A stretch of DNA of 64,000 bases from Janthinobacterium sp. 17J80-10 (GCF_004114795.1 NZ_CP035311.1:3782001-3846000); one strand, 5' to 3'; positions 10,496 to 19,318 are shown, numbered from the stretch's first letter. Made by a program: numbers and translations. Notes: a model not told the origin generated them from the letters alone.

Positions 10496-12667
10496 TTAAA
10501 ACTTCTGTTGGTAGCTCAACGTCAAGGTACGTCCGCGGCCAGCGAAATAATTGTCATTGGCCGTCTGCGATCCAGCGTCTGCCTGCGCAAAGTAGCCGAT
10601 GTACTGGCGGTCGAGCAGGTTTTCGATGCCGACACCGAAAGTGCCCCACCGGGTCTTGTAACTGCCGCTCAGGTCGAACAGGGCGTAACCGTTGAAATGC
10701 TCTTCCTGGCTGCTTGCGCCGATGAAGCGCCCCACGTTGATATGGCGCGAGAACAGTTGCGTCCCTTGCAAGCGGACACTGCCTTCCGGCGCGAAGGCCC
10801 AATTGACGCCCATGACCAGCTTGTCGGGACCCTGCGAACGTGCCCCCTGGTCGAGGTCGAGCGGCGCACCTTGTGCAGCGGCACGTTTGCCGATGGTCTT
10901 GGAATAAGTGCCATTGACGGTCCATGCCTTCGCCAATCGGAGCTCACCCATCAATTCCCATCCCCGGACATCGACTGGGATGCGTTGAACGGTACCGACG
11001 CCGGTCGCCGCATTGACGGTCACGCTCGAACCCAGTTCAGACGTTGAAATGAAGTACGAAATGCCGACATTGCCCCAGGCTCCGCGCTGCGTCAGGCCGA
11101 TTTCCTTGTTCTTGGTGATTACCGGCTTCAAGTCGACCAGTGTGGCGGCCGACTTGCCTGCGGTATTGACGCTGCGCAAAACAACGCCGACATCAGCGAT
11201 ACCGAATCCTTCGTTGTACGAAGCATACGCCGACCAGCCGCCGCCGAACCGGTAGATACCGCCGATATTCGGAATCACCTTCTCAAACGACTGGCTGCCG
11301 CCCTGGACATCATGCGCGCCGTTGAACCACAAGGTGCGATAGGGAGCGACGTCCAGCGTCGCTTTTTCATAGCGCAAGCCGCCTTTCAGCGTCGCAGCGC
11401 CAATGTCGTATTCAAGTTGCGCAAACGGCGCAATGCTGACGTACTCCATTGGCGGCACCCAGGTACGGTTGGTCAGCGCAAGACGCTGCTGGGACTCGTC
11501 GCGCAACCAGTCCAGACCTGCTGTCAATTCGAGCCCTTCAACCACCAGGTCCGGACGCACCCAGGTGAAGCGCGCGCCAAGCTTGTTGTCGGTGATCTCG
11601 GATTGCTCGACGAGGGTGCCGACTGGCGCAAACGCCGGATCCTGGAAAGCCGCCCGCCCGACGCTCGCGCCGAACATCGAGGCAAACTGCTGGCGGTATA
11701 ACTGCGCCGTGAGCTCGCCGCCGAGCACGTCCTGATGGCGCCATTCCAGGCTGGTGCTTTTTACATCGTTGGTTTGTGGCATTCCTGGCGGCTTACCCGG
11801 CACCGATGTCGTCGGCACGCCTGCAGCGCGGTTGCCGTTGACGACCACGTAGTCATCGTTCGGATCGAGCGCAAATTGATTGTGCGAGAACTGGATTCGC
11901 TGGTTGCCGAAAGTGCGGCCGAGCTTGATGAATACGTCGGTAGCCTTGGAATCCATGGTGTCGCCGCGCTGGGCGTCCACGCCGATTCTTCGCCCGGAGG
12001 CATCATAGGACATGCCGCGGCTGGTGTAGCCGACATACGCCAGGCCATCGAAATCGTCGTTTTTATGAGCGACGGAGTATCCGGTTTTCCATGACAGGCT
12101 GTCAGACTTGAATTGCGATGTAAGGCGGGCATCGACCTGGAATTCCGTGCCGTTTTTCTTCGGCGCCTTGGAAATGTAATTGATGATGCCGCCGGTGGCG
12201 CCGAGTCCCTGGACCGCCGAAGCGCCAGCAATCACTTCGACCCTCTCGATCACTGCCGAATCGACAAAGGTGCCTTCGCGGGTGCCTACACGCAGCGGAT
12301 TGGATTGCGGTATGCCGTCGAACAGGATCAATGCAGCGCGTCCGCGCATGGATTCGCCGAACTGGTTCGACTTCTGCGTCGGCGGGGCATAGCCCGGAAC
12401 GAACTGGGTGAGCGCAGCGGAGGGATCATCGGCAACCAGCATTTGTTGCGACAACTCCTTTTCAGTGACGACGCTGACCGCGCCGGCGATCTTGTCGATC
12501 GCCTTGGCGGTGCGGGTGACGGAAACCACGACGGACTGCACCTCGCTGGATTTGGCGCCGGCGGCCGAGTCGGCCTGTTGCGCCATTGCGGGAACACTCA
12601 GGGCCGCACACCACAAAGCCGAGTGAACGGCGCGGCTGATGGCGGTACGTGAATACGGTATGTTCAT
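10496..12667 (-). CDS. TonB-dependent siderophore-type outer-membrane receptor
   Basis: The 723-residue precursor carries a signal peptide ending SVPAMAQQ, a TonB-box-like stretch (VQSVVVSVTRTAKAI), a plug domain (about residues 45-165, with ESMRGRAALILFDGIPQ and VIERVEVIAGASAVQGLGATGGIINYISK) and a 22-strand-type beta barrel ending in aromatic Phe. The plug and C-terminus resemble ferric-siderophore receptors such as FecA/FhuE relatives. The second of two adjacent ATGs is preferred because AGGAG at 12678-12674 is then 6 bases away. It is the last gene of the SBP-permease-ATPase-receptor operon and would be energised by the TonB-ExbB-ExbD set at 21.3-23.9 kb. The ligand cannot be read from sequence. 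Confidence 0.92.
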   Translation of the reverse strand: MNIPYSRTAISRAVHSALWCAALSVPAMAQQADSAAGAKSSEVQSVVVSVTRTAKAIDKIAGAVSVVTEKELSQQMLVADDPSAALTQFVPGYAPPTQKSNQFGESMRGRAALILFDGIPQSNPLRVGTREGTFVDSAVIERVEVIAGASAVQGLGATGGIINYISKAPKKNGTEFQVDARLTSQFKSDSLSWKTGYSVAHKNDDFDGLAYVGYTSRGMSYDASGRRIGVDAQRGDTMDSKATDVFIKLGRTFGNQRIQFSHNQFALDPNDDYVVVNGNRAAGVPTTSVPGKPPGMPQTNDVKSTSLEWRHQDVLGGELTAQLYRQQFASMFGASVGRAAFQDPAFAPVGTLVEQSEITDNKLGARFTWVRPDLVVEGLELTAGLDWLRDESQQRLALTNRTWVPPMEYVSIAPFAQLEYDIGAATLKGGLRYEKATLDVAPYRTLWFNGAHDVQGGSQSFEKVIPNIGGIYRFGGGWSAYASYNEGFGIADVGVVLRSVNTAGKSAATLVDLKPVITKNKEIGLTQRGAWGNVGISYFISTSELGSSVTVNAATGVGTVQRIPVDVRGWELMGELRLAKAWTVNGTYSKTIGKRAAAQGAPLDLDQGARSQGPDKLVMGVNWAFAPEGSVRLQGTQLFSRHINVGRFIGASSQEEHFNGYALFDLSGSYKTRWGTFGVGIENLLDRQYIGYFAQADAGSQTANDNYFAGRGRTLTLSYQQKF

Positions 12668-12717
12668 CATTTACTCCTAGTTTTACTGCGGCTAATAAAA
12701 AAACCAAATACGTCAGT

Positions 12718-13821
12718 TCAATGGCTGGCTTGCTGCGCCTGGTGGTTATCGCCCCAGAACGGCATGCAGGCGGCAGCAGGAAGCTCGGCGAGAACCTCGC
12801 CCTGCTCGACTTCCTGCGTGCTCGTCACACGCAGCAGGTGCTCGCTGACCGCCACCAGATATTCATAGTGGGTACCGAGAAAATCGCGCTGGATGATGCG
12901 GCCCTTCAGAAAATTCTCGTCCTGGAGTTGGGATTGCCGCGTGTGCAGAACGATATGCTCCGGGCGAATGCCCACGGTGACATTGCTGGCTGCCGTACCG
13001 TCGGGCGAGCGCGACAGCACGATGCGCTGTTCGTCGCTCAGCAGCACGGCGAGGCCGGAACCATGCGCCTGGGCCCGGCCCGAGAGCAGATTGCTGTGTC
13101 CGACGAAGTCGGCAATGAAGGGCGATTTGGGTTCCCGGTAAATCTCATGCGGGGTGCCGAGCTGAATGATGCGGCCACCGCTCATGACGGCAATCCGGTC
13201 GCTCAACGCCAGCGCCTCATCCTGGTCATGCGTGACATACAGGGTCGTGATCTTCAGGCGCGTCTGCAGCTCCCGCAGCCAGCCGCGGGCGCGCAGGCGC
13301 AGCTTGGCGTCGAGATTGGACAGCGGTTCGTCGAGCAGCAGCAACTGCGGCTCGTACACCAGCGTGCGTGCCAGCGCCACGCGCTGCTGCTGGCCGCCCG
13401 AGAGTTCATGGGGATAGCGGTCCGCATAGGCCCCCATTTCCACCAGGCCCAGCGCGCGGGCCACCTTGTCGCCGGCTGTGTTGCCGGTGATCTTGCGCAG
13501 CTTCAATGGGAATTCGACGTTCTGCCTGACCGACATATGGGGCCACAAGGCGTACGACTGGAACACCAGGCCGCAATTCCTGTTCTCCGGCGCGAGGTGC
13601 AGCTTGCTGCCGGAATCGAAGAACATGTCGCTGCCGAGCTGGATTCTGCCGGTCGTGGGGCGATCCAGGCCCGCGATGGAAAACAGCGTGGTGCTTTTGC
13701 CGCAGCCGCTGGGCCCGAGCAAGGTCAGGAATTCGCCATCCTTCACCGTGAAGGAGACATTGTCGATGGCCTTGACGGCGCCATAGGTGCGCGTCAAGCC
13801 GCTTACGATTAGTTCAGCCAT
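12718..13821 (-). CDS. ABC transporter ATP-binding protein (iron/AfuC-PotA-like)
   Basis: The 367-residue ATPase shows Walker A GPSGCGKST (about residues 36-44), LSGGQQQRVALART, Walker B LLLLDEP and a C-terminal TOBE domain that often senses or regulates transport. Its start overlaps the permease stop by 8 bases, indicating a single importer with the two upstream genes. It belongs to the Fe(3+)/spermidine/2-aminoethylphosphonate importer group, so substrate must be judged from context. The receptor gene follows 50 bases later. Confidence 0.9.
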   Translation of the reverse strand: MAELIVSGLTRTYGAVKAIDNVSFTVKDGEFLTLLGPSGCGKSTTLFSIAGLDRPTTGRIQLGSDMFFDSGSKLHLAPENRNCGLVFQSYALWPHMSVRQNVEFPLKLRKITGNTAGDKVARALGLVEMGAYADRYPHELSGGQQQRVALARTLVYEPQLLLLDEPLSNLDAKLRLRARGWLRELQTRLKITTLYVTHDQDEALALSDRIAVMSGGRIIQLGTPHEIYREPKSPFIADFVGHSNLLSGRAQAHGSGLAVLLSDEQRIVLSRSPDGTAASNVTVGIRPEHIVLHTRQSQLQDENFLKGRIIQRDFLGTHYEYLVAVSEHLLRVTSTQEVEQGEVLAELPAAACMPFWGDNHQAQQASH

Positions 13822-15568
13822 GATTCAGTTTCTTTCCGAAACGCGTGGCGATTGCCACCAGAATTAAAGTGAGGATGAGTTGGATGACCGACAGGGCGGC
13901 AACCGGACCTGCATCGCCCTTGGCCCAGACATTCAGCAGGGTCGTGCCGATGATTTCCGTCCCCGGGGAGTACAGGAACACCGCAGAAGCGTATTCCTTG
14001 AAGAAGGAAATGAAGGTCAGCAGGTAGCACGCGATCAGCGCCGGCCGGGCGATCGGGAACACGATCTTGCAGCAGGTGGTCCACCAGGTGGCGCCGACGA
14101 CGCGCGCACTCTGGTCGATTTCCTTGCCGATCTGCATGAACGAAGGCGCGACGGAAACGTAGGCGGAAGGCAGGTTGCGCATGGTGAACGCCACGATCAG
14201 AATCGCCAGCGTGCCGTGCAGTGCGCTGAAGCCGGGAATCCAGAGCACCAGCCACAGGAAGCCGACACCGACGATCATGCCGGGAACCGCGCGCGGAAAC
14301 ATGGCCAGCATTTCCAGCGGCCGGGCAAAGCGTGATTCCGAGCGTTGAATCACCGCTGCGACGATGGCGATCATGAGCGTGGCGACCGCCGCGCCGATTG
14401 TCGACACCTTCAGGCTGTTCCAGATCGAGCGGCCGTAGAGTTCCTGTTCCATCAGCATCTTGTAGTTATCCAGGGTGAAGAACTCCCAGGGCGACACCAG
14501 CGGGGTCAGGTACTCCACGAACGAACGGACGATCAACGCGATCAGCGGCAGAATGACGACCATCAGCATGTACACGACCATCAGCGCGAGCACCGCCCAG
14601 CGCCATGCGCCGATATCCAGCGGCTTGGGGCGCTGCGATTTGCCGCGCACGGTGATGTAGCGCTGCTTGTGGGCCAGCAGTTTTTGCTGCACCAGGACCA
14701 GCGAAGCCACCAGCGCGAGCAGCAGCAGGGCCGCGGCGCCCAGCAAGCCATAGTCGGGCGTGATCTGGCTGTTGCCAACGCGCAGCAGGAAGGTGGTGAA
14801 GAACTCAAGTCCGGCCGACCAGCCGAAAATCAGCGGGATGGACAGCAGTTCGATGCCGCCGACGAAGGTCAGCAGGGTGCTGTAGACGATCGCCGGCCGG
14901 AGCAAGGGAATTGTCACGGATTTGAGCACTTGCCATGGCCTGGCGCCGACGCAGCGCGCCGCGTCTTCCAGCGAGGCGTTGCCGAGCGCGAGCGAGCTGG
15001 CGCAATACAGCATGACCGCAGGCGCCATTGCGATGCCGCCCAGCACGCCCATGCCGGTGATGGAGGTCAGATTCCACGGCACGGCGCCGAATATATCGCG
15101 CACCAGGAGACTGATGTAGCCGGATGGCCCGTACAGCACGTACCAGCCCAGCGCCAGCACCAGTTGCGAGATATAGATCGGCCCCAGCATCGCGCCTTCG
15201 AGCCACGACCGGAAAGGCAGGTCGAAGCGCACGATGGCGATGGCGGCCGCAACGCCGATGCTGGTGGCCACGATCGTCGCGACGATGGCCAGCTTGAACG
15301 AGTTCGCCACCGCCACGAAGAACTCGGGCATCGAGAACAGATGCGTGAAGCTGGCGAAGGTCCAGATCCGCTCGGGATCATAGAGCGCGTTCGATTGCAG
15401 CGACTGGTAGCCGATCACCACCAGCGGCGCGGCCACCAGCAGCACCGTCATCAGCATCACGGCGAACTGGATCAGCCCCGACCAGTCGCGGCCGCGCCAG
15501 CTTTGTTGCGGGCTTGGCGCAAGCGACTGCATGCCCGCGCCCCCCAGCCTGATTGGAGAAGTGTTCAT
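13814..15568 (-). CDS. ABC transporter permease, fused two-domain (AfuB/FbpB-like)
   Basis: Inner-membrane protein of 584 residues with two tandem permease domains and about twelve membrane segments. EAA-type coupling loops are seen around residue 195 (LEDAARCVGARPWQVLKSVTIPLLRP) and residue 500 (SARVVGATWWTTCCKIVFPIARP). Same architecture as fbpB at 6046 but clearly divergent in sequence, so the two importers are not a recent duplication. It lies 11 bases after the binding-protein gene. Confidence 0.9.
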   Translation of the reverse strand: MNTSPIRLGGAGMQSLAPSPQQSWRGRDWSGLIQFAVMLMTVLLVAAPLVVIGYQSLQSNALYDPERIWTFASFTHLFSMPEFFVAVANSFKLAIVATIVATSIGVAAAIAIVRFDLPFRSWLEGAMLGPIYISQLVLALGWYVLYGPSGYISLLVRDIFGAVPWNLTSITGMGVLGGIAMAPAVMLYCASSLALGNASLEDAARCVGARPWQVLKSVTIPLLRPAIVYSTLLTFVGGIELLSIPLIFGWSAGLEFFTTFLLRVGNSQITPDYGLLGAAALLLLALVASLVLVQQKLLAHKQRYITVRGKSQRPKPLDIGAWRWAVLALMVVYMLMVVILPLIALIVRSFVEYLTPLVSPWEFFTLDNYKMLMEQELYGRSIWNSLKVSTIGAAVATLMIAIVAAVIQRSESRFARPLEMLAMFPRAVPGMIVGVGFLWLVLWIPGFSALHGTLAILIVAFTMRNLPSAYVSVAPSFMQIGKEIDQSARVVGATWWTTCCKIVFPIARPALIACYLLTFISFFKEYASAVFLYSPGTEIIGTTLLNVWAKGDAGPVAALSVIQLILTLILVAIATRFGKKLNHG

Positions 15569-15579
15569 GGCCTTCTCGA

Positions 15580-16674
15580 TTATGGTTTGACAGGCTTGTA
15601 CGCCGCGACCCAGGCATCGGTGAATTGCTTGGTGTCGTCGACCATTTTCTGGTTGTAGTCCACCATGATCATGTTGCGTTCGCCGATTTTTTCCCGAATC
15701 ATGTCGTAAGTCAGGAAGGGCACTTCTCCCTTCTTGATGTCGCTTCGGTAAGGCGTCAGTCCGCCGACGCCGACGGCGACCTGGCCGGCATGCGACACGA
15801 CAAAATCGAGGAACAGCTGGGCCGAGTACTTGCTCTCCGCCTTCTTGGTGATGGCCACGCCGCGCATCATGACCGGCGTACCGTCTTCGATCAGATTCCA
15901 GCCCAGGATGCGGTCGCTGCGGCCGTCCTGGAGTCGCTTGACAAAGGGCAGCGGCGAACCGAAATAGATCAGCGAATATTCACCGGTGACCACTTTCTCG
16001 ACCATGGCCGCGCCACCACCTTCCGGGCGCGTGATGGGACCAAGCTGGTTGATGAGGTTCCAGCCGGCAGCCCCGGTGCGGTTCGCGTAGGCCCAGTGCG
16101 CGGCATAGGCGAATGGATGGCGCGCGGCGTCATACGTCGAGATGCGGTTGGCGAAATCCTGCGGATGCTGCTTGGCGAGAACAGCCAGCTGCGCCAACGA
16201 CTTGGGTCTCTTGTTAGCTGGCAAGATGAGTTTGTTGTACACAAACACCAGCGGGTCGGTGGAAATCGTATACAAGCCCGGGAACGGGCGACTCCACTCC
16301 GGCAATTCCTTGCTGCCTTCGGCGACATAAGCTTCGATCCCCTGCTTTTCTTGCATGCGCAACCACCCGCCGGGCGATGCGACCGCCAGGATATCGGCAC
16401 TGCGCTTGCCGACCGAGGATTCCGAGTAATAGCGTTCAAAGGTGGGGGCCGGGCCGAGATCCAGCGTTTCGACTTTGATCCAGGGATATTTCTTTTGGAA
16501 TGCCGCGACTGCAGGCGCGAAATTCTCAGCCGAAATGTTTCCGTAAATAAGTAGCCCTTTTTCTTGCTTCGATTTGCTCACCGCATCGGCGCTTGCGGCA
16601 ATGGCGGCATGACTGACGACGGCGGTTACGGCGAGCGCCATGACTTGAATCGCGCGGGAAATTCGGTGTTTCAT
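15580..16674 (-). CDS. ABC transporter periplasmic binding protein (AfuA/FbpA superfamily)
   Basis: A 364-residue precursor whose signal peptide ends AAIAA. The fold (LLIYGNISAENFAPAVAAFQKKYP at the mature N-terminus) is that of the iron/aminoethylphosphonate/hexose-phosphate group. In contrast to FbpA at 5037, the region aligned to the twin-tyrosine ferric ligand reads GEYSLIYFGSPL, without adjacent tyrosines, so it may not bind bare Fe(3+). ATG 16674 is chosen over 16707 because it begins the signal peptide. First gene of the four-gene uptake operon, with a promoter and a putative GntR operator about 80-110 bases upstream. Confidence 0.86.
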   Translation of the reverse strand: MKHRISRAIQVMALAVTAVVSHAAIAASADAVSKSKQEKGLLIYGNISAENFAPAVAAFQKKYPWIKVETLDLGPAPTFERYYSESSVGKRSADILAVASPGGWLRMQEKQGIEAYVAEGSKELPEWSRPFPGLYTISTDPLVFVYNKLILPANKRPKSLAQLAVLAKQHPQDFANRISTYDAARHPFAYAAHWAYANRTGAAGWNLINQLGPITRPEGGGAAMVEKVVTGEYSLIYFGSPLPFVKRLQDGRSDRILGWNLIEDGTPVMMRGVAITKKAESKYSAQLFLDFVVSHAGQVAVGVGGLTPYRSDIKKGEVPFLTYDMIREKIGERNMIMVDYNQKMVDDTKQFTDAWVAAYKPVKP

Positions 16675-16754
16675 CGTGTTCTCCAAAACTGTCCATAGAA
16701 AATGCAAGCATCGTGGCCCGCATTTCGTACAAGCAATCCTCAGACCACGTTTTG

Positions 16755-16766
16755 ATAGTAGCCAAT
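16755..16766 (+). promoter_or_regulatory. Putative GntR operator, copy 1
   Basis: ATAGTAGCCAAT. One of five copies of the motif ATWGTMGCCAAW found only in the two divergent promoter regions of the 8.9-31 kb locus. It overlaps the -10 of the uptake operon. Confidence 0.6.
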
Positions 16767-16784
16767 TATGGATACCATTGTCAA
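16755..16784 (-). promoter_or_regulatory. Promoter of the uptake operon (SBP-permease-ATPase-receptor)
   Basis: On the minus strand TTGACA (16784-16779) is followed after 18 bases by TACTAT (16760-16755). The -10 hexamer is embedded in the 12-bp operator at 16755-16766, so a bound repressor would directly compete with polymerase. Confidence 0.65.
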
Positions 16785-16927
16785 GCGCAAATTATTTTTT
16801 ATTCAGTACAGGCATCCGCCTAGCAAATACATATAACTCATTGAATATAAATGAAATTAAATTTATTCTCAGGCGAAGAACGAAAGGGATGAAAATAATT
16901 TTGGCGAATTATCGCGAAATATTCCCT

Positions 16928-16956
16928 TTGCAGATGGTAAATTTTGGAGGTAAAAT
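16928..16956 (+). promoter_or_regulatory. Promoter of the esterase-like gene
   Basis: TTGCAG (16928-16933), 17 bases, TAAAAT (16951-16956). Predicted start about 30 bases before ATG 16993. The operator copy at 16955-16966 covers the end of the -10 and the start site. Confidence 0.5.
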
Positions 16957-16966
16957 TGGCGACTAT
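16955..16966 (-). promoter_or_regulatory. Putative GntR operator, copy 2
   Basis: Reads ATAGTCGCCAAT on the minus strand. Same motif as copies 1, 3, 4 and 5; lies between the -10 box and the start codon of the esterase-like gene. Confidence 0.6.
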
Positions 16967-16983
16967 TAATGATAATGAATGGT
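16965..16983 (+). promoter_or_regulatory. Possible Fur box before the esterase-like gene
   Basis: ATTAATGATAATGAATGGT agrees with the 19-bp Fur consensus at about 12 positions, including an uninterrupted TAATGATAAT core. It sits 10 bases before the start codon. Weaker than the fbpA box, so only a candidate. Confidence 0.35.
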
Positions 16984-16992
16984 TAAACCCTC

Positions 16993-17853
16993 ATGACTTT
17001 ATCGAAATCGCCATTGTCTGTTTTTCATTTCGGCAAGACAGCCAGCTTTGCATGCCAGTTCGACCAGCGCTTTTCCTATTGCCTGTACGTGCCCCGCAAC
17101 TTCAATGTTGCACTGCCGATGCGCCCCCGCGTCCTGGTCGCCGTGCACGACACGGCGCGCCACAATCAAAGCCTGCGGGACCAGTTTGCCGATTTCGCCG
17201 AGGCAAGCGGAACGATCGTGCTTTGCCCGCTTTTCCCGGGCAACGTCGGCATAGATGATGATTTGGATGGCTATAAATATCTGCGATACGCGGATGTGCG
17301 GTACGACCAGGTACTCATCGCCATGGTGGAGGAAGTCGCCGGGCGCTACGGCTTCGAGGCGCCGAATTTCATGCTGTTCGGCTTTTCAGGCGGGGGGCAT
17401 TTCGCGCACCGCTTCGCTTATCTGCACCCCGAACTGGTTACCGCCACGGTAGTTGCTTCGCCCGGCTCGGTGACGCTTCCCGTCAAGCAGTACCAGTGGT
17501 GGGCCGGCGTGGGCGATTTCAGCCAGCGCTTCGGCAAGGCATTCGATCTGGAGCGCCTGCGGCACGTGCGCATGCATCTGGTGGTCGGCGCGAACGACAC
17601 CAATCCGGCGGGCATCGTGCAATCGCCGGCAAGCAAAAACTGGGTGCCCGGCGCCGATGCCACAGGAACGAACCGGGTCGAGCGCCTGCAGACTCTCTAC
17701 CGTCACTTGCTGGAGGAACGCGTGCCGGTGAGCCTGGAAGTCGTCGACGGCGTGGGCCACGAAGTGGGGCCGATCGTCACCGCCGCCATTCTCTTCTTCT
17801 GCGACTATTTCATCGAAGCCGTCCGGCTGGCGGACGGCGCGGCGACGGCCTGA
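16993..17853 (+). CDS. Alpha/beta hydrolase, esterase/PHB-depolymerase-like, cytoplasmic
   Basis: The 286-residue protein has no signal peptide or membrane segment. The nucleophile elbow GFSGGG places Ser132, with Asp202 (GANDTNP) and His256 (GVGHEVGP) as likely triad partners. The opening domain (SYCLYVPRNF, RPRVLVAVHDTARHN) resembles polyhydroxybutyrate-depolymerase/LpqC-like esterases, a fold also used by ferric-siderophore esterases. It is transcribed away from the TonB receptor/ABC operon from a promoter bearing the same operator, so it probably acts on the imported compound or a fragment of it. An in-frame stop just upstream fixes ATG 16993 as the earliest start; its Shine-Dalgarno is weak. 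The bond cleaved is unknown. Confidence 0.8.
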   Translation: MTLSKSPLSVFHFGKTASFACQFDQRFSYCLYVPRNFNVALPMRPRVLVAVHDTARHNQSLRDQFADFAEASGTIVLCPLFPGNVGIDDDLDGYKYLRYADVRYDQVLIAMVEEVAGRYGFEAPNFMLFGFSGGGHFAHRFAYLHPELVTATVVASPGSVTLPVKQYQWWAGVGDFSQRFGKAFDLERLRHVRMHLVVGANDTNPAGIVQSPASKNWVPGADATGTNRVERLQTLYRHLLEERVPVSLEVVDGVGHEVGPIVTAAILFFCDYFIEAVRLADGAATA

Positions 17854-17885
17854 GGCGAGAGCCTGCCGCGAACCTGCCCTGGGCT

Positions 17886-18653
17886 TCAGGCGCCAAGCAA
17901 GGCGCTTGCCGCGCCGGCGCGCAGCAAGCCGACATCGCTGCCCACGGTCACGAAGCGAAAGCCTCGCGCAAAGCAATCCGACGCCCTTTCGCCAGGCACC
18001 ATCGCGCCGCCGAGCAGCTTGCCTGACGCCAGCGCGCCCTGCTCGGCCTTCTTCATCAGCGCCGCCACTTCCTCATCCCGGTACTGCCCCATCTTGCCAA
18101 CGCTGCCGGTCAGATCGAGCGGCCCGATGAACAACATGTGCAAACCCTCGACCGCGGCGATTTCCGCGATGGCGTCGGCGCCTTTTTTACTTTCTATCAT
18201 CGCCACCAGCAACAACTGCTGATCGATGTTGCGATAATATTCATCGCCGGCGCTACCCCAGGCCGCCGCGCGCGACACCGTGAAGTGCGCGCCGCGGATT
18301 CCCGCGGGCGGATACTGGCACGCAGCGACGAAGCGGCGCGCGTCCTCTGCGCTTTCCACGTTCGGCAAGAGCAAGCCTTCGACGCCGGCATCCAGCAGCC
18401 GCTTGATTTCCGCAACATTGTTTTCGCCCAGGCGGGCCAAAATCGTCGCATCGCCGGCGGCGCGAATCGCCCTCATTTGGTGAATCGCCGTTTCCAGCCC
18501 GCCCGGTGAATGCTCATGATCGATCACCAGCGCATCGAACCCGGCCAGGCCCATCACCTCGGTCGCATCCGGACTGCCCAGAAACAGCCACGCGCCACGG
18601 CACGCCTGGCCGTTTTTTAATTTTTGCAAAAGCGAATTGGAACGAAAAATCAT
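17886..18653 (-). CDS. HpcH/HpaI-family class II aldolase
   Basis: Metal-dependent aldolase of 255 residues of the family that splits 4-hydroxy-2-oxo acids (4-hydroxy-2-oxoheptanedioate, 2-keto-3-deoxyglucarate) into pyruvate and an aldehyde; CitE-like lyases are relatives. The catalytic DHEHSP motif (residues 45-50, His48 as base), the metal-site Glu in MIESKKG and the IGPLDLTGSVG motif are all present, so it should be active. Its start overlaps the gntR stop as ATGA, so the regulator and aldolase are co-translated. Substrate not deducible; a keto or hydroxy acid from the imported compound is plausible. Confidence 0.87.
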   Translation of the reverse strand: MIFRSNSLLQKLKNGQACRGAWLFLGSPDATEVMGLAGFDALVIDHEHSPGGLETAIHQMRAIRAAGDATILARLGENNVAEIKRLLDAGVEGLLLPNVESAEDARRFVAACQYPPAGIRGAHFTVSRAAAWGSAGDEYYRNIDQQLLLVAMIESKKGADAIAEIAAVEGLHMLFIGPLDLTGSVGKMGQYRDEEVAALMKKAEQGALASGKLLGGAMVPGERASDCFARGFRFVTVGSDVGLLRAGAASALLGA

Positions 18654-19312
18654 ATGGACTCCGCAGGTGAAATCGGCTTGGCGTATTTGCGCCAGCGATT
18701 CAAGTGGTTATAGACGACGGCCGCCAGCCCTTCGGCATCGCGACGCCTGAGCATGTCGAGCATTTCGACATGGTCGGCATTGCTGACCTGGACGGATTTG
18801 ACCGTGTCCCAGACGCCTTTCCGGCCCGGAATGCCGCGCTCGCGCAAGTTCTTGATCTGGGCAGCCAGCATGGGATTGCCGGCCATGGAATACAGGCAGG
18901 CGTGCAATTCGAAGTTAATTTCGCGCATCTTGAGCTGCCCTTCGTTTTCGGCGGCGAACTGGAAGGCGCGCACCAGGCGCTCGAATTCCGCGATTTGATC
19001 ATCGGTGGCGCGCTGCACGATCAGGCGGCAAGCCGCCGTTTCGATCAAGGTGCGCACTTCATAGAGCTGCTCCCGATCCTGGTCGGTGTAGTTGCAAACC
19101 CGATAGCCGCGGTTCGGCAAGTGCTCGATCAAGCCGCGGATATTCAACTCTGCCAGAGCGATCCGCACCTCGAAACGATTGGCGCCATAGTTGCCTTCCA
19201 GCTCCGCCTGCTTCAACCATTCACCGGGGGAGTATTTCCCGGCAAGAAGGTCCGCCATCAGCGCTTCCGAAAAGTTCTGTTCCTTGTCCCCGTGCACAGT
19301 ATTTTTCATCAT
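18650..19312 (-). CDS. GntR-family transcriptional regulator with FCD domain
   Basis: The 220-residue regulator has an N-terminal winged helix (residues about 10-75, GNYGANRFEVRIALAELNIRGLIEHLPNRGYRV) and a C-terminal FCD domain. Histidines 137, 181 and 203 match the metal-binding triad typical of FCD proteins, which usually sense carboxylates. It is divergent from the amidase/TonB/eut gene run. An operator copy lies at 19319-19330, just upstream of its start, suggesting autoregulation. The same motif at the three other promoters implies that this protein controls the entire uptake and breakdown locus. Two adjacent ATGs (19312, 19309) are possible starts; no strong Shine-Dalgarno is seen. Confidence 0.9.
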   Translation of the reverse strand: MMKNTVHGDKEQNFSEALMADLLAGKYSPGEWLKQAELEGNYGANRFEVRIALAELNIRGLIEHLPNRGYRVCNYTDQDREQLYEVRTLIETAACRLIVQRATDDQIAEFERLVRAFQFAAENEGQLKMREINFELHACLYSMAGNPMLAAQIKNLRERGIPGRKGVWDTVKSVQVSNADHVEMLDMLRRRDAEGLAAVVYNHLNRWRKYAKPISPAESI

Positions 19313-19318
19313 ATATGA

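Larger units (their letters stand above)
16675..16992. other. Divergent intergenic region with two promoters and two operators
   Basis: This 318-base AT-rich gap separates the uptake operon from the esterase gene. It contains a promoter and a 12-bp operator for each direction and a Fur-like sequence near the esterase start, listed separately. Its centre (about 16790-16925) is very AT-rich and holds no gene that I can support. Confidence 0.75.

Noticed and set aside
16944-17258. Short open frame with a GGAGG and TTG start before the esterase, possible leader peptide or frameshift
   Set aside because: The GGAGG lies in the spacer of a better-supported promoter and the frame continues out of frame through the esterase without recognisable similarity. 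A sequencing frameshift cannot be excluded but the hydrolase domain looks complete.
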